Below, in pieces: positions 48,323 to 61,260 of a stretch of 64,000 bases of DNA (position 1 is the stretch's first letter; the number at the start of each line of letters is the position of its first letter). Made by a program: the position numbers and the translations under genes. The stretch comes from Agelaius tricolor (Eukaryota; Chordata; Aves; Passeriformes; Icteridae). The stretch is from assembly GCA_023055355.1 (NCBI GenBank), contig JALJCS010000004.1:18378244-18442243 (forward strand), written 5' to 3'. The notes under the pieces are model-generated. The model ran no database searches. It saw nothing but the letters and a program-made list of their open reading frames with translations, and was not told where the DNA came from.

Positions 48323-48766
48323 CCAACCTAAACCTTTCCTGGCTCATTGTGTTCACTTGTCCTATCACTGGTTGCCTGGGAAAGAGACCGACCCCCTGAA
48401 AGAGGGGTTGGTTGTCTGGGAAAGAGACCTGGCTACACCCTCCTTTCAGGTGATTGTAGAGAGTCATAAGGTCACCCCAAGCCTACTTTTTTCAACCTAA
48501 ACACCAGCAGCTTTCTCAGATTCTCCTCAAAGGACTTGTTCTCCAGACCCTTCATCAGCTATGTTGCCCTTCTCTCCAGCATCTCAATATCCTTCATAAA
48601 TTGAGAGGCCCAGAGCTGGACACAGCATTCAAGGTGTGGTGCTGACTACAGAGGAAGAATCACTTCCTTTGTCCTGCTGGCCACACTACTCCTGATACAG
48701 GCCAGGATGCCACTGGCCTTCTTGGATACCTGGGCGCCTGCTGGCTCATGTTCAGCTGCCTGTCAA
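48323..48766 (-). mobile_element. CR1 LINE, 5' segment of the split copy
   Basis: Continuation of the CR1 at 47046-47264: 'cctaaacctttcctggctc', 'cctatcactggttgcctggg', 'ggctacaccctcctttcag', 'cttgttctccagacccttc', 'cacagcattcaaggtgtgg', 'tgctggccacactactcctg' and 'ctggctcatgttcagctgcc'. It reaches into the end of ORF2 and stops at about 48766. Bases 48370-48389 are repeated at 48410-48429 (ggttg-ctgggaaagagacc), a 40-bp local duplication not expected in CR1. Confidence 0.93.
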
Positions 48767-49105
48767 TCAGTAAGATCATCTAGTCTAGGCTCCCTCTTTA
48801 ATGTTACAGCTACAGCATGTTGCTAAGGGCTGTATTCAGTTAGTTTTTGAGTGTTTTTCAAGGCCAGTGACTCCACAAATTCTTTGGGAAACCCATGCTT
48901 GGGTTTATCTCATGTAAAAGGGGCCTTTTATCTGCTTAATTGGAACCTGCTTTGCCTGTTGCCTCTTCTCCTGCCACAAGGTACCAGTGATAAGTGTCTG
49001 GAACCATCTTTCGTATCAGATATCAAAATGTATGGGTAAGATTCCTCTGTAACCTTTTCTTCTACAAGTTAAACAACCTCCCTTTCAACTTTTCCTAGTA
49101 TATAC
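48767..49105 (-). mobile_element. Oldest CR1 of the nest, main part
   Basis: Complement of a second, more decayed CR1: 'agatcatctagtctaggctc', 'acagcatgttgctaagggct', 'aaggccagtgactccacaa', 'aattggaacctgctttgcc', 'tgttgcctcttctcctgcc' and 'agttaaacaacctccctttc'. With 47011-47045 it forms one copy, sense on minus, interrupted by the younger CR1. It fades near 49105. Confidence 0.82.
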
Positions 49106-49359
49106 TAGTATTCTTGAGCTATGCACAAGACCATTTATTATCATCATGTTACTTATAGGACTCCTGGCAGTATGTCATCTCTGATGATACATACTGAGCT
49201 AGAGAGCCCTGTGTAATGCCTGAAAAAATTCTGTGTGATTTCTCCTAAAATCAAGATTTTAAATCTTACTGATCAAATGTTAGGCAAAGAATCTTGACTT
49301 AGGCTATATGTCTTGTTTCTTTTACTCTAGGAGGTTTTACAGAAAACTTTAATGGTATT

Positions 49360-49863
49360 TGTCCCGGTTCTGTTCAGGACAGGGTTAGTTTTTGTGGTAG
49401 CCAGGAGGGGTCAGGGGAAGGGAGTCTCTTTCAGTAAGAACTGCTTCCTACTGGTTGAGCAAGCGTGGTGGATGGAGCACTGGAGTGATGCTGGTTTGGA
49501 GCTGAAGGGTGTATTTGTAAAATATCAGTTTGGAGCCAGAGGGAGCTGTGGGGGAATCATGGCAGAGGGAGCCATCCAGTACTGTCTATTGGTGCAGTTT
49601 CCACAGGGACCAATTGAGTTTCTCGGACCTTCTGTCTTTAGTATTGCTGCTGTCACTGTTATTTTTTCTTACCATGTTGCTTTATCCAGTAAATAGTTTC
49701 TATCTCAACCCATGGTCATTACATTTCATGCTTCCAATTATCCTCTCCAGCCTATCACAGAGAAGACAGGGAAAGTGAGAGTGACTGAGTGAACAGCAGT
49801 GTGGTTTGGAGAGTCTCAGTGGGAGCACTATATTGGGGAGTACGATTCCTAAACCATGGCACA
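49360..49863 (+). mobile_element. ERVK-type solo LTR, sense on +
   Basis: Starts TGTCCCGGTTCTGTTCAGGA and continues 'cagggttagtttttgtggta', with 'gccaggaggggtcaggggaa' as in a known group of avian LTRs. A T-rich 'gttattttttcttaccatg' stretch and an AGTAAA variant of the polyadenylation signal (about 49688) are followed by the U5 words 'tctatctcaacccatgg'. It ends near 'cctaaaccatggca(ca)' at 49861-49863. The length is about 500 bp. No gag, pol or env sequence adjoins it. A clear target-site duplication was not found, so either the ends have mutated or the limits are off by a few bases. The open frames at 49352-49778 are not genes. Confidence 0.82.
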
Positions 49864-50828
49864 TTTCTACATAATTTATTAAAATCTATTAAATTAAAAT
49901 TCCTGTAATGAAAAGAGATTGCTTCCTTTTCTAGTCCTCTCCATCTGCAAGGGCCTTTTGCAGATCTGGTCAACTATTATTTGTAAAATGGTTAGCAGTT
50001 AAATTTTCATATATTTACTTTTAAATACCTCTTCATTTTTACTCATGACTTGTCCCTTTCTTCCAGTTAATATGTATATGTGGTTTAAAGAGATCTTAGG
50101 CCTCTGAGGGCCATCTGGTAAAAATTGTGATTCACTGGAATATGGTATCACTCTAAAATCCATCTTGAAAGGTAGCACATCCTATGTCTGATTGCACACT
50201 ACTTTCACATTTTCTTCGGAAGTATTCAAGTTATTTTCTAGTCCCATACTTTACCAACTGTGCATTGCTCAGGATTTGTAAAAGTTAATTGCATTCTTTG
50301 AAATGACAGTTTCAACATGTACTCAATCACTTTAATCACTACTCATATATGATATACTGTCAGGGACTCAAACATATTTGTGAAAATATAGATTTTGCCA
50401 TGTAAATAATTATATATTAAGTAACACCTAATAGTATTTTTAGCTATTACGATAACCTCTAACAACATTTTTCTAATTTTTCTTTTTCTAATGACACTGT
50501 TCTGCTGAGTCTTAACCTCTTTCTTTTATATACTAACATTTTTATGTTCTTTCTTACAGGAAAACTACATCAGTCTTATCAAACACTGGCTAAATGCTTC
50601 CTATGGTAGCCACTTAAAAATTTCCTGAGCCATTACCTAATTTTAGATTTCAGAAGAATGATCTGTATTAACAAAAGTTTCGCTGTTCAGTAGCTTTGGT
50701 GAAATATTAAGCCAGAATTTTCTGTAATGTTTTGTCTCTGAGTTAACTATATGCCTCCGAGTGTACCTCAGAGCAATCCTGGACTTTCATCTCAATTCTT
50801 AGCTGCAATACCTTTCCAGAAAATAATC

Positions 50829-50978
50829 TTATTATAATTATATATGATTATATAATTATATATATATAATTATATATATAATATATTCATATAATGAAAT
50901 ATATATGAATGATACATATTTCATTATATGAATATATATATAATTATATATATATATATATATATATATTCATATAAT
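50829..50978. repeat. AT-rich block with a perfect 21-bp palindrome
   Basis: Mostly (TA)n and ataatta words. Bases 50881-50901 pair perfectly with 50917-50937 across a 15-base spacer, and the word attcatataatgaaa recurs in direct orientation at about 50969-50983. Such AT palindromes can extrude cruciforms; that property is general and untested here. Confidence 0.88.
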
Positions 50979-52573
50979 GAAAGAGATTCTGATGTTCCAC
51001 CCTTTTTCTTAAACACTACAGGCCATAGCTTTGACAGACTTTTAACTATGACTGCCTAACCTAAGCATAGTGGACATTAAGCTGACATTCTTAACAGCAG
51101 AGGTATATAAATTTCATAGCTTGTCTGGACACATTACATGATATAATTGCTTATCCTTAATTGGATTGTATCATAGTGTAGAAACATTAAAGAGAATTGA
51201 ACTTCAATTCATTTTGGACAATCAATAGAAAGATATTTCAGAATCTGTCATTGATCATTGTGTACAAAGAAAAAAACCCAAAGAGCTGGTGAATAAAAGT
51301 CAAAGGAAGCACCTCAGCAGCCAACTGGAAGGCAACTAATTTTTCTTTTCAGAAGACTAACATCCTCTTTCCTGTCTATGAAGACAGCCGTATTCTTAAG
51401 AAATGGTAGATTGGACAAGAAAAGAAGTGTTTATGAGAAGAAGTTTGTTCAAGCCATGTGGCTTAGGTGAATTCTTTTTTTATTCATGCTTCAGAAAAGT
51501 CCAATTAGTTTGCTAACATCCTAAATTGCAGAGCATTTAACAAATGGTGAACCATCAAAACTAGCCTATTTTAAAACAGTGTTAAATGGATGGGACAGGC
51601 TTCATTTTTTTTTTTTTTTTTGCATGGGGAAGCTTGAGCTTTGCACAATCACCCTAGTGGAAAAAATAGTAGTAAGGAGTGTTAGTGAATAGACAGACAG
51701 GAAATAATTTTAATTGTCACTTCAGTAAATTTTATCTGGTTAATCATTGTGGCAAAGGGTTTGAGAATGGTAGGAATCATTACTGTTTTGCAAAGAAAAT
51801 CCTTTTTAAACTTAAAAGAAAGGAGAAGTACATTTTACTTCATTCACCTAAGCTTTTGAAAAAAACCTGTAGCTGCTTTTTAGAGATGGTAATATGAATG
51901 AAAATAAGAACGATTATGAATAGAAAGTAAGACAAGAATGTGGCTAAATTGTCATCAAGAATATCTTTTAAAAAAGTAACTCCTCCATTTTGAGAATATA
52001 TATTTTTTGCACGTAAATGACGTGGGTTTTTTCAACACATTTTAGCAGAAAAAACAGCTCTGTGGTTTAAAAAATTGAGAACAAATTCTGAAGGTTGACA
52101 GAGTCACAGACTGTGTGTTCTTCTTCATCTCTCTGGAACATTTGCGACAGCAAGTTTAATTCTATGGAAAAATTTTCAGAAGAATTTTTTGTAGCAGGTG
52201 GCTCAGAACTAATTTTTTTTATTATTTACTCCTGTACCAATGTCTTACATGTTGAAGCACTAAGTGTCACACTAGGTTTTTTGGCAAAGTCTATCCAAAG
52301 GTCTCTACAAGGGCAGATAGAATAGTTCTTGCTAATGGGGAGATCCTAATGAACCAATATACTTGTTCATTCCTTCTTCAAATGGATGACTTTAAAATAG
52401 TTTAATTTTTCTCAGATATTCTCTTCCACATTTTTCCCCCACACATGCTTCAAGCAACATTTGGTATGTGGGGTGGAAACCAAATTTGAATGTATTTATA
52501 TGTTTATATAAGTGGAAGCTGAATATGTTTTGACTTTTCAATATGATTATTAGTTGGACTAGTAGGCAACAGC

Positions 52574-52608
<35 letters not shown>

Positions 52609-52625
52609 GTATATATATATATTTT
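52574..52625. repeat. (CA)n(TA)n compound microsatellite
   Basis: About 13 CA units followed by TA units with one TG interruption. Directly visible. The open frame at 52392-52628 (-) with a VCVCVCVC run is an artefact of it. Confidence 0.96.
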
Positions 52626-55600
52626 CAAAATTCCTGGACTAATATTGAACAGGATTTAAAATGGTCAAGAAAGTCATACTGTACATCCATGAGATATCAT
52701 AACTTCTTTGTAAGAAATAGTGTAATTTCAGATTACTTTAATGAGACCTAAGAAATGGCTTCTTAAACGTGAGAGAGCCTTATTTTAATGTGAAAATTCT
52801 GCTTTGTGAAGACATGCAAGTTTCTAATTAGTTCTTCATAAACTCACTTTAAAACACTTTAACAAAGCTAAAAACATCACAATGGCATATTTAATGAAAA
52901 TCAACAGGAAATCAAAAAGATTATGGGAAAATATTATTAAATATGAATATAAAAGGGAAGCTTCATCTATAAAACAAAAAGTCCTTCTAGATTAAAAACG
53001 GAGAGCCATGTTGCACTAATTCTATCAGCTGCCTTTCACCCGGGAATTGAAAATAAGACAAAGCCCAGAAGCGCTGATATGCATACAATGTTGAGTTAAT
53101 AAAGAAGTTAGTTGATTACAAATGGAACTGTTCCAAGCTGGGAAAATTTAGTAAATTGATAATTTAATAGGAATATTGCTACACTTAAGAGCTTTCTGAT
53201 GCAAGTGGTGATAGCATACCATTAATGTTTTTGTCAGAAGTACAGCCTGGAGGCAGAAGTATGTTCAAGAATAATACATAGAGCAAATAATACCATCTAA
53301 CAATGATAAATTGTTTCTGGAAACATGATATCTTTTAAGTAAAGGTTACTTTTTCAACAATTGCAATTATTAGAATTCTGAGAGTATACAGAAAATGTAG
53401 AATATGTCTTCTTCTGACACACCTGATTTGAAGCTGTATTTTATAATGCCTTCTCCTTACCATTCTCTGATATATTTATTCTTAGTAGCATATAATCTTA
53501 GAAGACTAGATTTAATTGAAAACTGAATGAAATGTTCCTTCTTGGCATAAAAATGTACTAAAATATTTCAAAATAGACACAAAAAAAAAGAAAATCTACT
53601 GAAAAATAACGTAAAATATCTTTTAAAGTGCTGTAGACAAGTGAAAGACCAAGTGCTATTCAATTTTATTATTCTAGTCACCTAACAATCCATTGCAGGG
53701 AAAAGATTTATGTGAAAGCTAGATTTCAACTTTTTAAATGAAAGTTTTTATACATAGCATTTTTGTTCTCCTTGAAGAGAAGAAAAGCATTTTTCCCAAC
53801 TTAAATTTGAGACCTCGTTTTTGTTTTTTTTTTCTTGAAAGTTTTAGAGAAATTCATTGCATTGTCCTTCTCCCACACTTCCATCATATATTGTAAATAT
53901 GGCTGGGGATTGGAGCTTGTCTGTATATTCCTTTGAATTAGTTTTTGCAGATAGATACTGTCTGTGGCAATCCTCAAATCTTAACCTGTCACAATTCTCC
54001 ATTAATGAAGAGTGTAAGCTGTTGGTGTGAGCCCTTCGCAGGCACTGGCAGCTGCTGGGTGCAAGTAACATTCCAAAATTTAGTGGGAAGACCCATGAAT
54101 GTGTCATAAAGTAGGAAGACCCACTGAGGTGGCTCCTTTAGGCTGTCAGTGTGTCCCTTAACAAGTCAGTCCAACTGCCCTCCGATTCAGAGAAACTGTT
54201 CAGGGAAGGGTCCCCCTGATGGGATGCTGACAGACTGGCTGGGAACAGTCTTTGCTTTCCTGAGACACTGAGAGACAAATCAGATACTGAGGGTCAAGGT
54301 AATCTTCCATTTTCATGTGAAAATAGAAAAAGTCATGTCCTGGAAGTTGCAGAAAGAGAGTAGGTAGCATTAGGTTTGGATAGGGAGTTAGAGCCTGTGT
54401 GATGAAGTCATGGAAAAATGATGCAGGAAATCCAGGAAAAAACCCATATGTGAGCAATAAAGGGTAGTTAGGGGGGATTTATACTCATATGGGTCTCCAA
54501 AAAAGAGTCTTTTGAGGATGTGTGATTACACTGGTTTGTAAGACCAGGGATGACTTTGCTTTTCCTTTCTTCCTATGCTCTATTTATTTATTCTTGCATT
54601 CATGCCTGCAGCTTAATTATAATTTATCAAAACTTCCAAGAAGTGCTCTCTTGTGGTATAAAATATAAGTGCAGTACCTTGTATTTATAGTGACTTTCTT
54701 GTTTTATTTTTCTTTGAAGCTATCTGTTGTCTGACACTAGTGTGCCCTGTAAAACCTAAATGGAGAACTCACAAGCTTCCATTCAGGACTACCAAACAAC
54801 ATGCTATTGTCATCAACATGGCTTTCAGGTGAATTTGCCTGTTCTTACAACCCTGTTGGATCCCCTTGCATGGCAGCTCTGTTGTCTTTATTTGCAAAGG
54901 AACCACAGCGTTGAATCTCAGGCTGGAATGTAAGCTGGGACCTACAATTTCCAGTGATGCTACATATGTCTATCTCTAGGAAGCTGACTTCACTTCATCT
55001 GCATCTTTTACCAGCATCTTAAATCAGGACTTTTAAATAACAGAATAAATGCATTGGATTTATTCTAATCTTTTCCTTCAGCTAAACTTTCCTCTTAATT
55101 GTGAAATAAAAATGAAGTTCTTACACTGTATAAGCTGATTTTCCTATTTTAGCCTGCAGTAGTACCCTGGTTTCTCTTATTTTACCACTCACTTTAAATT
55201 GCTCACAAAGTGATTTTGGTGCTTGTGAAATATATAACTTTCTGAGGAAATTTAAATACTTACTAAATAATTTCCATCTTAAAATGCATCAGTAGTAGTC
55301 TAAACCAGTGAGTGATGCCTGAATAGCTTTGGAACACGGGCACAATGGGAACATGTTGAAACTAAAAAATGTAGTCTAAAGCAAAGCTGCTGAATATCAT
55401 GGAGTGCTAAACAATACCTCTAGTTGTACAGATCTCTGCAAAAACTACTTCAATCTGTCGGTTTGCCTCTTTTTCCACCACTCTCCTAGCTAATATTTAG
55501 AAAACAAAGATCTCTTCATGGTTCTAGTATCTTTAGTTTCTAGTATTATTCTTTCAGCTCATTAATTCTCTGATGATAGATGTCTTTGAGAGACTAATAC

Positions 55601-56565
55601 TGTCAGATAATGCATTAGACATTTGCTGATTTTTTAATTTAGAGATACTCAGCAAAGTTTCATAGCGTCACACATCACCTTCCGGGATATCCGAAAGTCC
55701 ATCAAAGAGTTTCTGCTGCGGATGGTTCAAACAACTTAGTTCTAATAGCTGTAATTACTGACCTGGTAGCTCTTGCAGACCTAATATCTTTATCTCATTA
55801 TAGAAATTTAACTTATTTTTTTTATTAGCAGTCACCTGTGTCTGTGTTTTTACACCTGTGTCATTCAGCTAGAGATTTAATCACAAAATCTGATATCTTT
55901 TCACATTTATATTTCAAGATCTTAGTCATCTATCTCTTCCATTAGATATACTTACATTTGGAAGTAGTTCTTTCAAATGTCCTATTTTTTATTCAGGAAA
56001 ATTCCTTTTCCTGAATAATACAATTGTGAGCAGACTGGTCTGACACAAAACTGATTTTCTTTATACTTGTTTTAATCTCTGTTACTAGAAGGAAAAGTCC
56101 AAATTTTGCTTTTAAAATCATAGAAAATTTGCTGACATTTGCAAATAAGGAAGTTTTTAGAGGATTTCTGATACAGATGCAGAAAGATGAAGAATAGGTG
56201 TCAGTTGGATACACAATGCAGGAAGTTTTTAATTTAATACTAAGAAGATACTGTATTTAATGTATTAGTTTTTGATGAGGTGTGGTTTTCTAATACAAGT
56301 AGGTCTATCTTTTAATATAAACACATACTAAAATGTAGGCATCAGAAAAAGATTGTAAATTTTTTCAAGGTCCTTGTTTCCAAACTGTGTTTTTTTATGG
56401 ACTACATTAAAACATGCAGTATGCTTAGAGGTCATGACACAGGACAATGAACACAGATAGTGCTAAGACATGTTTTTCTTCTTGGAGTACTTATCTGAAT
56501 CTAAAATAGCTGTGAAAGCAACCTTATAGGCCCCCCTCTTTCCAAGACTAATTCAGTGCTAAAGT

Positions 56566-57062
56566 AGAATCATAGAATCATTTAGGCTGGAAAAGACTTT
56601 TAATCAAGTTCTACTATAAATCTTACACTGTCGAGCTCACGATAAAACTTGCACCTCAGTACTACATTCACACGTCTTTTAAATACCTCCAGGGATGGTG
56701 ACTCAGCTACTTTCCTGGACAGCTTGTTACAATGCCTGACAACCCTGACAGTGATGAATTTTTTTCCTAATATCCAAGTTAAACCTCCTCTGACACAACT
56801 TGAACACATTTTCTCTCATCATGTCATTGGGAGAGGAGTCACCTCTCACCTGGGAGAAGAGATTGCCCCCCACCTTGCTGCAACTTCCTCTGGTAGCTGT
56901 AGACACTCTCCTGAGACTCCTTTTCTCCAGGCTACACTTAAGCAGATTCCTCAGCTGCTCCTCACAGGACTTGTGCTCCAGACCCAGACCCTTTACCTGC
57001 TCGGTTTCCCTTCTCTGGACTCACTCCAGCACTTCAATCTGTCTTGTAGTGAGGGGCCCTAG
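56566..57062 (-). mobile_element. CR1 LINE, 5'-truncated, sense on -
   Basis: Complement of a CR1: the tail is at the left ('agaatcatagaatcatttag', 'gctggaaaagact'), then 'cacgtcttttaaatacctcc', 'agggatggtgactcagc', 'ccaagttaaacctcctctga', 'cttttctccaggctacact', 'ggacttgtgctccagaccc', 'tctggactcactccagcac' and 'cttgtagtgaggggccct'. It ends abruptly at about 57062, the 5' truncation point. Same CR1 type as the middle element of the nest at 47046-48766. The open frame at 56649-57062 (+) is antisense to the element and not a gene. Confidence 0.95.
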
Positions 57063-59374
57063 CTAAACTAAACACAAGAAAAAAGAAGAAAGGGCTTGCT
57101 GAATTGCAGCAGCAAATAATCTCAAGTTTAGAAGAGAGGTACTGTGGGACTACATCCTTGCCTACATAGTGTATCAAGTACATTGCACAGTGAATAGAGA
57201 GGTTTGTGCTTTTGTGTTTATGTGATCACCCCATTTGTTGAGTTCTTATTTTACTGCTATTATGCTTAACAAAATTTCATTACATCTAGAAGTGTAGCAG
57301 TTTTCAGCTGCTAGAAACAGCACAGTAAGAGAATGTTGAAATGGTAAATCCTTTGTTGCTTATTTTGCAATTGTTTGATTTATGTGTGCAGCAGACATTA
57401 TTTTTATAGCATGTTAATGATCTAAGACAGTACATTCATTTCATATTTGCTTTTATTGTGTATTAATGTTCCCCACCTTTTCCCCCCCCACACAATCCAT
57501 TTCATTCCAAATGTTCTGAGCCATGATTTTCTGTATGTTGCCTGTAAGATAATCACATTTCTTGTTGCTCCCTTTTTTGCACATTTGCTTCCACAAACTA
57601 CCAGCAAACATTTATTTGCTCCATCTTTAACTTAACTCCCAGTCTTGACCTTTACATATACTGAACATTAAAGTTTTCAGATTTTATTTCAGATCTGAAG
57701 AAGGCATGGCAGAAAAAAATTCCAACAATACCAAATTATTCTAGTAAAATATAGTATTTCCAAATACATGGCTTGTCCTGACTTCCTTGCATCTCCAAGA
57801 CATTTGAATGTAAATAAATTTTAACTTTTTTTCCTTTCAGTTATTAAAAAAGTAGCAAAACATGTTTTTCCTACACACAAAATTTTTTGTGAAGTTTTGG
57901 CTTCACAAAGTACTCTAATTACTATATCTGAGACAGACACAGGCAAGTTAATTCCACTACATATGCAAGACTTAAATGTGAATATGAAAATATTATGAAG
58001 TCAATAATGCATCACTTCCTTGTCCATATAACTGCACGGATACAGAAATTTTAAAGTCCTTACATATAATAGCACTCTATCATGTGAGTAGGCAGTGAAT
58101 AGAAAGCACATGTTCCACAAAGTGATTTATTTATAAAATTTATAATTGTAATGCCAACATGATATATATGCTGTCACATGGGTTCTTGATGATTAGCTTA
58201 GTCAAGGATGTTTAAGTTCCTTGGTGGCATCAATTACAAGCAATGTCATAAAATTACAGGGTTAGTTTCTTCAATACTTTTTTCAGAAGTATTCAAAGCT
58301 TCTAGAAGATGACTTCATGGACCAATGAGAGGGCTTGCTATGAAAAACCTTAATCTATTTATCTATTTCTATTACTGAAAAGCATATATCCACTCTGAAA
58401 GCTATCTGTTTGCTATCCCACTATGGTATTTTCCAAAAAAGACCATTCCATTCAGTTTAATCTATAGAAAGTACTACATAGAAGAAATGCAAACATAATT
58501 CCAGCTTTATACCTTTGTCACCATGAAAACATTTAACAAGGACTTGAAAATAGTTATAAGGAACTGTCTTTATGATGTCTTTATATCACAAGCACATAGC
58601 AGAAAGCAAATTTGTGACAAAACTCGGAGAGGTAAAAAAATGGTTATTTCTTGCTTAATGAAAAAAAAGACTTGGCAGTTTTTCAGTAGATACGATGAAT
58701 TTTGATAATTAAAAAAAAAACTAAAAGGAAAATACAAAAGACAAACAAGAACAGCCACACTGCATAATATAACAAGTTCCTCATTGAATCCTTTAGTTAA
58801 TTTTCCCATTTCATCCACAAGCAACACCTGTCAAAGTCAATCAATGCAGTGCTGCCTGTTTGCTGAAGCAGTGCCAGTTCCAAACAGTTATATAAGCCAG
58901 CTAGAAGTAGATGGTCTATTAATTTCCTGGAATTGGTATCTTGTGACAGAAGAAAATAAATTTCAAAAATAACTGCTATCAGGTTAAGTGGAAGGCTCAT
59001 TCCATTTATTAGAGAAATATGTTGATGCATTTCTCTTCAGTAAGGCACAGTAATTGAGTAGCATGATAATAAATGTTTAAGTCTCTATTTCAAATCAGGA
59101 CTCCTTTTGACTTAGCTGATATTCCACTGAGCAATTTGCCTGTGTTTGTAGATATATTATTAAGTATAACTTTAGAAAACTTTTGCATTTATCTATATAT
59201 CAATCTAATCAAATCTCACTGCATCATTAAGTTTACTGCAAGAAAATAATTTAAGGACTACAATATAATATTATAACAGTCTAATTACCACATAGTTAAG
59301 GTCATGCCTGCTTATTGGAATAGTTCTGTGAGCTACTTTAGATAGCTAAGCTTATGTAATCAATAAGACATTTT

Positions 59375-59446
59375 TGTGACTATTGAACATGCAGTATCCT
59401 CATTATTGAATGTGACTATTGAACATGAATTATCCTCAGCATCATC
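59375..59446. repeat. 36-bp tandem duplication
   Basis: Two adjacent units begin tgtgactattgaacatg at 59375 and 59411; both contain 'tatcctca'. They differ at several positions towards the end of the unit. Confidence 0.85.
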
Positions 59447-61260
59447 TGTCTTGGTACTGCATTTACGGAAAAATATGTGAGTATCATTTCTTTAGAATAT
59501 ACCTGAAAAGCAACATAAAACATGAAATTGTGGTAATTTATATAGCAACTTCATGAAAAGTAAAAGGAAAAAAAGCTAACATAAACATAATGCAGTGAAT
59601 GACAAAACAGTAGTAGTAAGAGCTTTTCTCATGTTTTTACAATGAAGGAAATAAAAAATTTATGTCAAAAATAACTAAGAAAAAATGTGTAACACAAGTT
59701 TTGTAGAACTCCTGATAAGCATATTGTTTAAAATCTACCTCCCAGTTCATAGTTAATGTTTTATCTTTTATTTTTGTTAATTTTTTTTTGAAGGGATATA
59801 GATTAAAATTTATAAATTTTTGGACCAAAAAAAACCCCCTTTTATGAAGTATATAACTTATTTATTTCTGGTTTAATTAAACATACAAGAGCAATAAAAC
59901 AAGGAGAATAGGGAATAAATGTGTTTAGGAATCAAAGTTGAAATGAAAGAATCAATGTGTGAAGAGATAATTGGACTTGTCTCTATTTAACTGATAAAGA
60001 ACTTTCCGGAACAGTAGATGGATGAGATCCAGCTCCCAAAGCTTAGGAAATAAGGAGACATTTGAGTAGGCAAAATGTTAGTGTGCAGGAGAGGCTGATG
60101 TTCATGTACTTTAAGTATTGATTTAACTGTATGCATGGAAATTCCATGGATGGATTTGTAGCTTTTGCCAAGACAAATTTTGAAAAACAGGTTTTGTAAG
60201 AGGAAAAGTAAGGGCTTTTTTACTCTGGATTGAAAAGGGAAGATACCTAGTGTTGACTGAAGGGGCCATTGTTTTGCAGGAAGGATAGGCCAGAGGACTT
60301 TAAGTACTGTCAAAGCAGCACAGCTGAATTTCAAAAAGAAAATCAAGTATTCAGTAATTCTATCTACCCAGTCATTACCCAACAACTTTGTATTCCTTTA
60401 CAAGATGGACTATTACTGTAGTTAAATAGAGGAATTTTAAAATAATTTTAGACTATGTATATTGTTTCATCTTTAAATAACACAAGTCTTTCAAACATAA
60501 GGCACTGTACAGAGAAATTACTTCATGAAATTACTTCATGCATCTGATGACTTTGAACATTTTGTCTGACATATCTTTGAAATGTCATTCCCCAAATAAT
60601 GATTACCAGGCTATTTCTCATTTATTCTTTTATACTACAGTGGATTTGAGATAATTCAAACTGATTAATGCCTAGTAGCTGTAGAACCATATATTTTTGT
60701 CTGATATTAAATAACAGGTATTGCTTGGATTTGAGTTATAACACTGAATTACTCTCATATAATGACGCTTCTAGAAAAATATGGTGGGTTCATATGTTGT
60801 TCAGTATCAAATAAATCAACATGTGAGTATTTAAATAGCTGTTAACTTGAAGGGTTGATTTATCAATAATAGTATAGACAATGAATGCTTTAATATTTGC
60901 AAAGCACACAAAGCAAGGCTGAGTCCAAGCTACTCTGGTTTTGCTCACAGACAGGTGAGCTTAAACCTGCAATAGCTAGTTCAGTTTTGATAGTGATTTT
61001 TAGTATGCTTAAAAGATGGGAATGCATGTTTCATTTTCTGATTGGTGCAAGTGTTCTTGACCTCATTCTTTGGAGCAAGAATTGTTACTTTATATGCAAT
61101 GACAGTGAGTATGGAACACCCGTTCTTTAAATTATACTGAAGTTTGGTCTAGTAATAGTATCACACACTCATTAATTTGGAAAAAAAGCTCAAAAAAACC
61201 CCCAAAAAAACCAATAAAACTTTATAGTATTGATTTGTTATTAAATTTTCAAGAAGAATC

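Larger units (their letters stand above)
49864..56565. other. AT-rich non-coding stretch, no gene recognised
   Basis: The longest unannotated span. It contains an AT palindromic block at 50829-50978, a T-run near 51607-51622, a (CA)n(TA)n array at 52574-52625 and a CNE-like segment at 53010-53165. The open frames at 52095-52325, 53844-54107 and 54200-54457 show no recognisable domain. Confidence 0.6.

Noticed and set aside
47494..48500. Several overlapping open frames of 60-160 codons on both strands
   Set aside because: They fall in the ERVL-type LTR with its 45-bp repeats and in antisense CR1. They cross the LTR/CR1 junction without any break in composition typical of exons.
54733..54830. 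Possible exon bounded by AG and GT
   Set aside because: 'tttcag' and 'gtgaat' flank a short open stretch, but the peptide is unrecognisable and such signals are common by chance.
56649..57062. 137-codon plus-strand frame
   Set aside because: Antisense to the 3' part of a minus-strand CR1, a common chance frame in CR1 copies.
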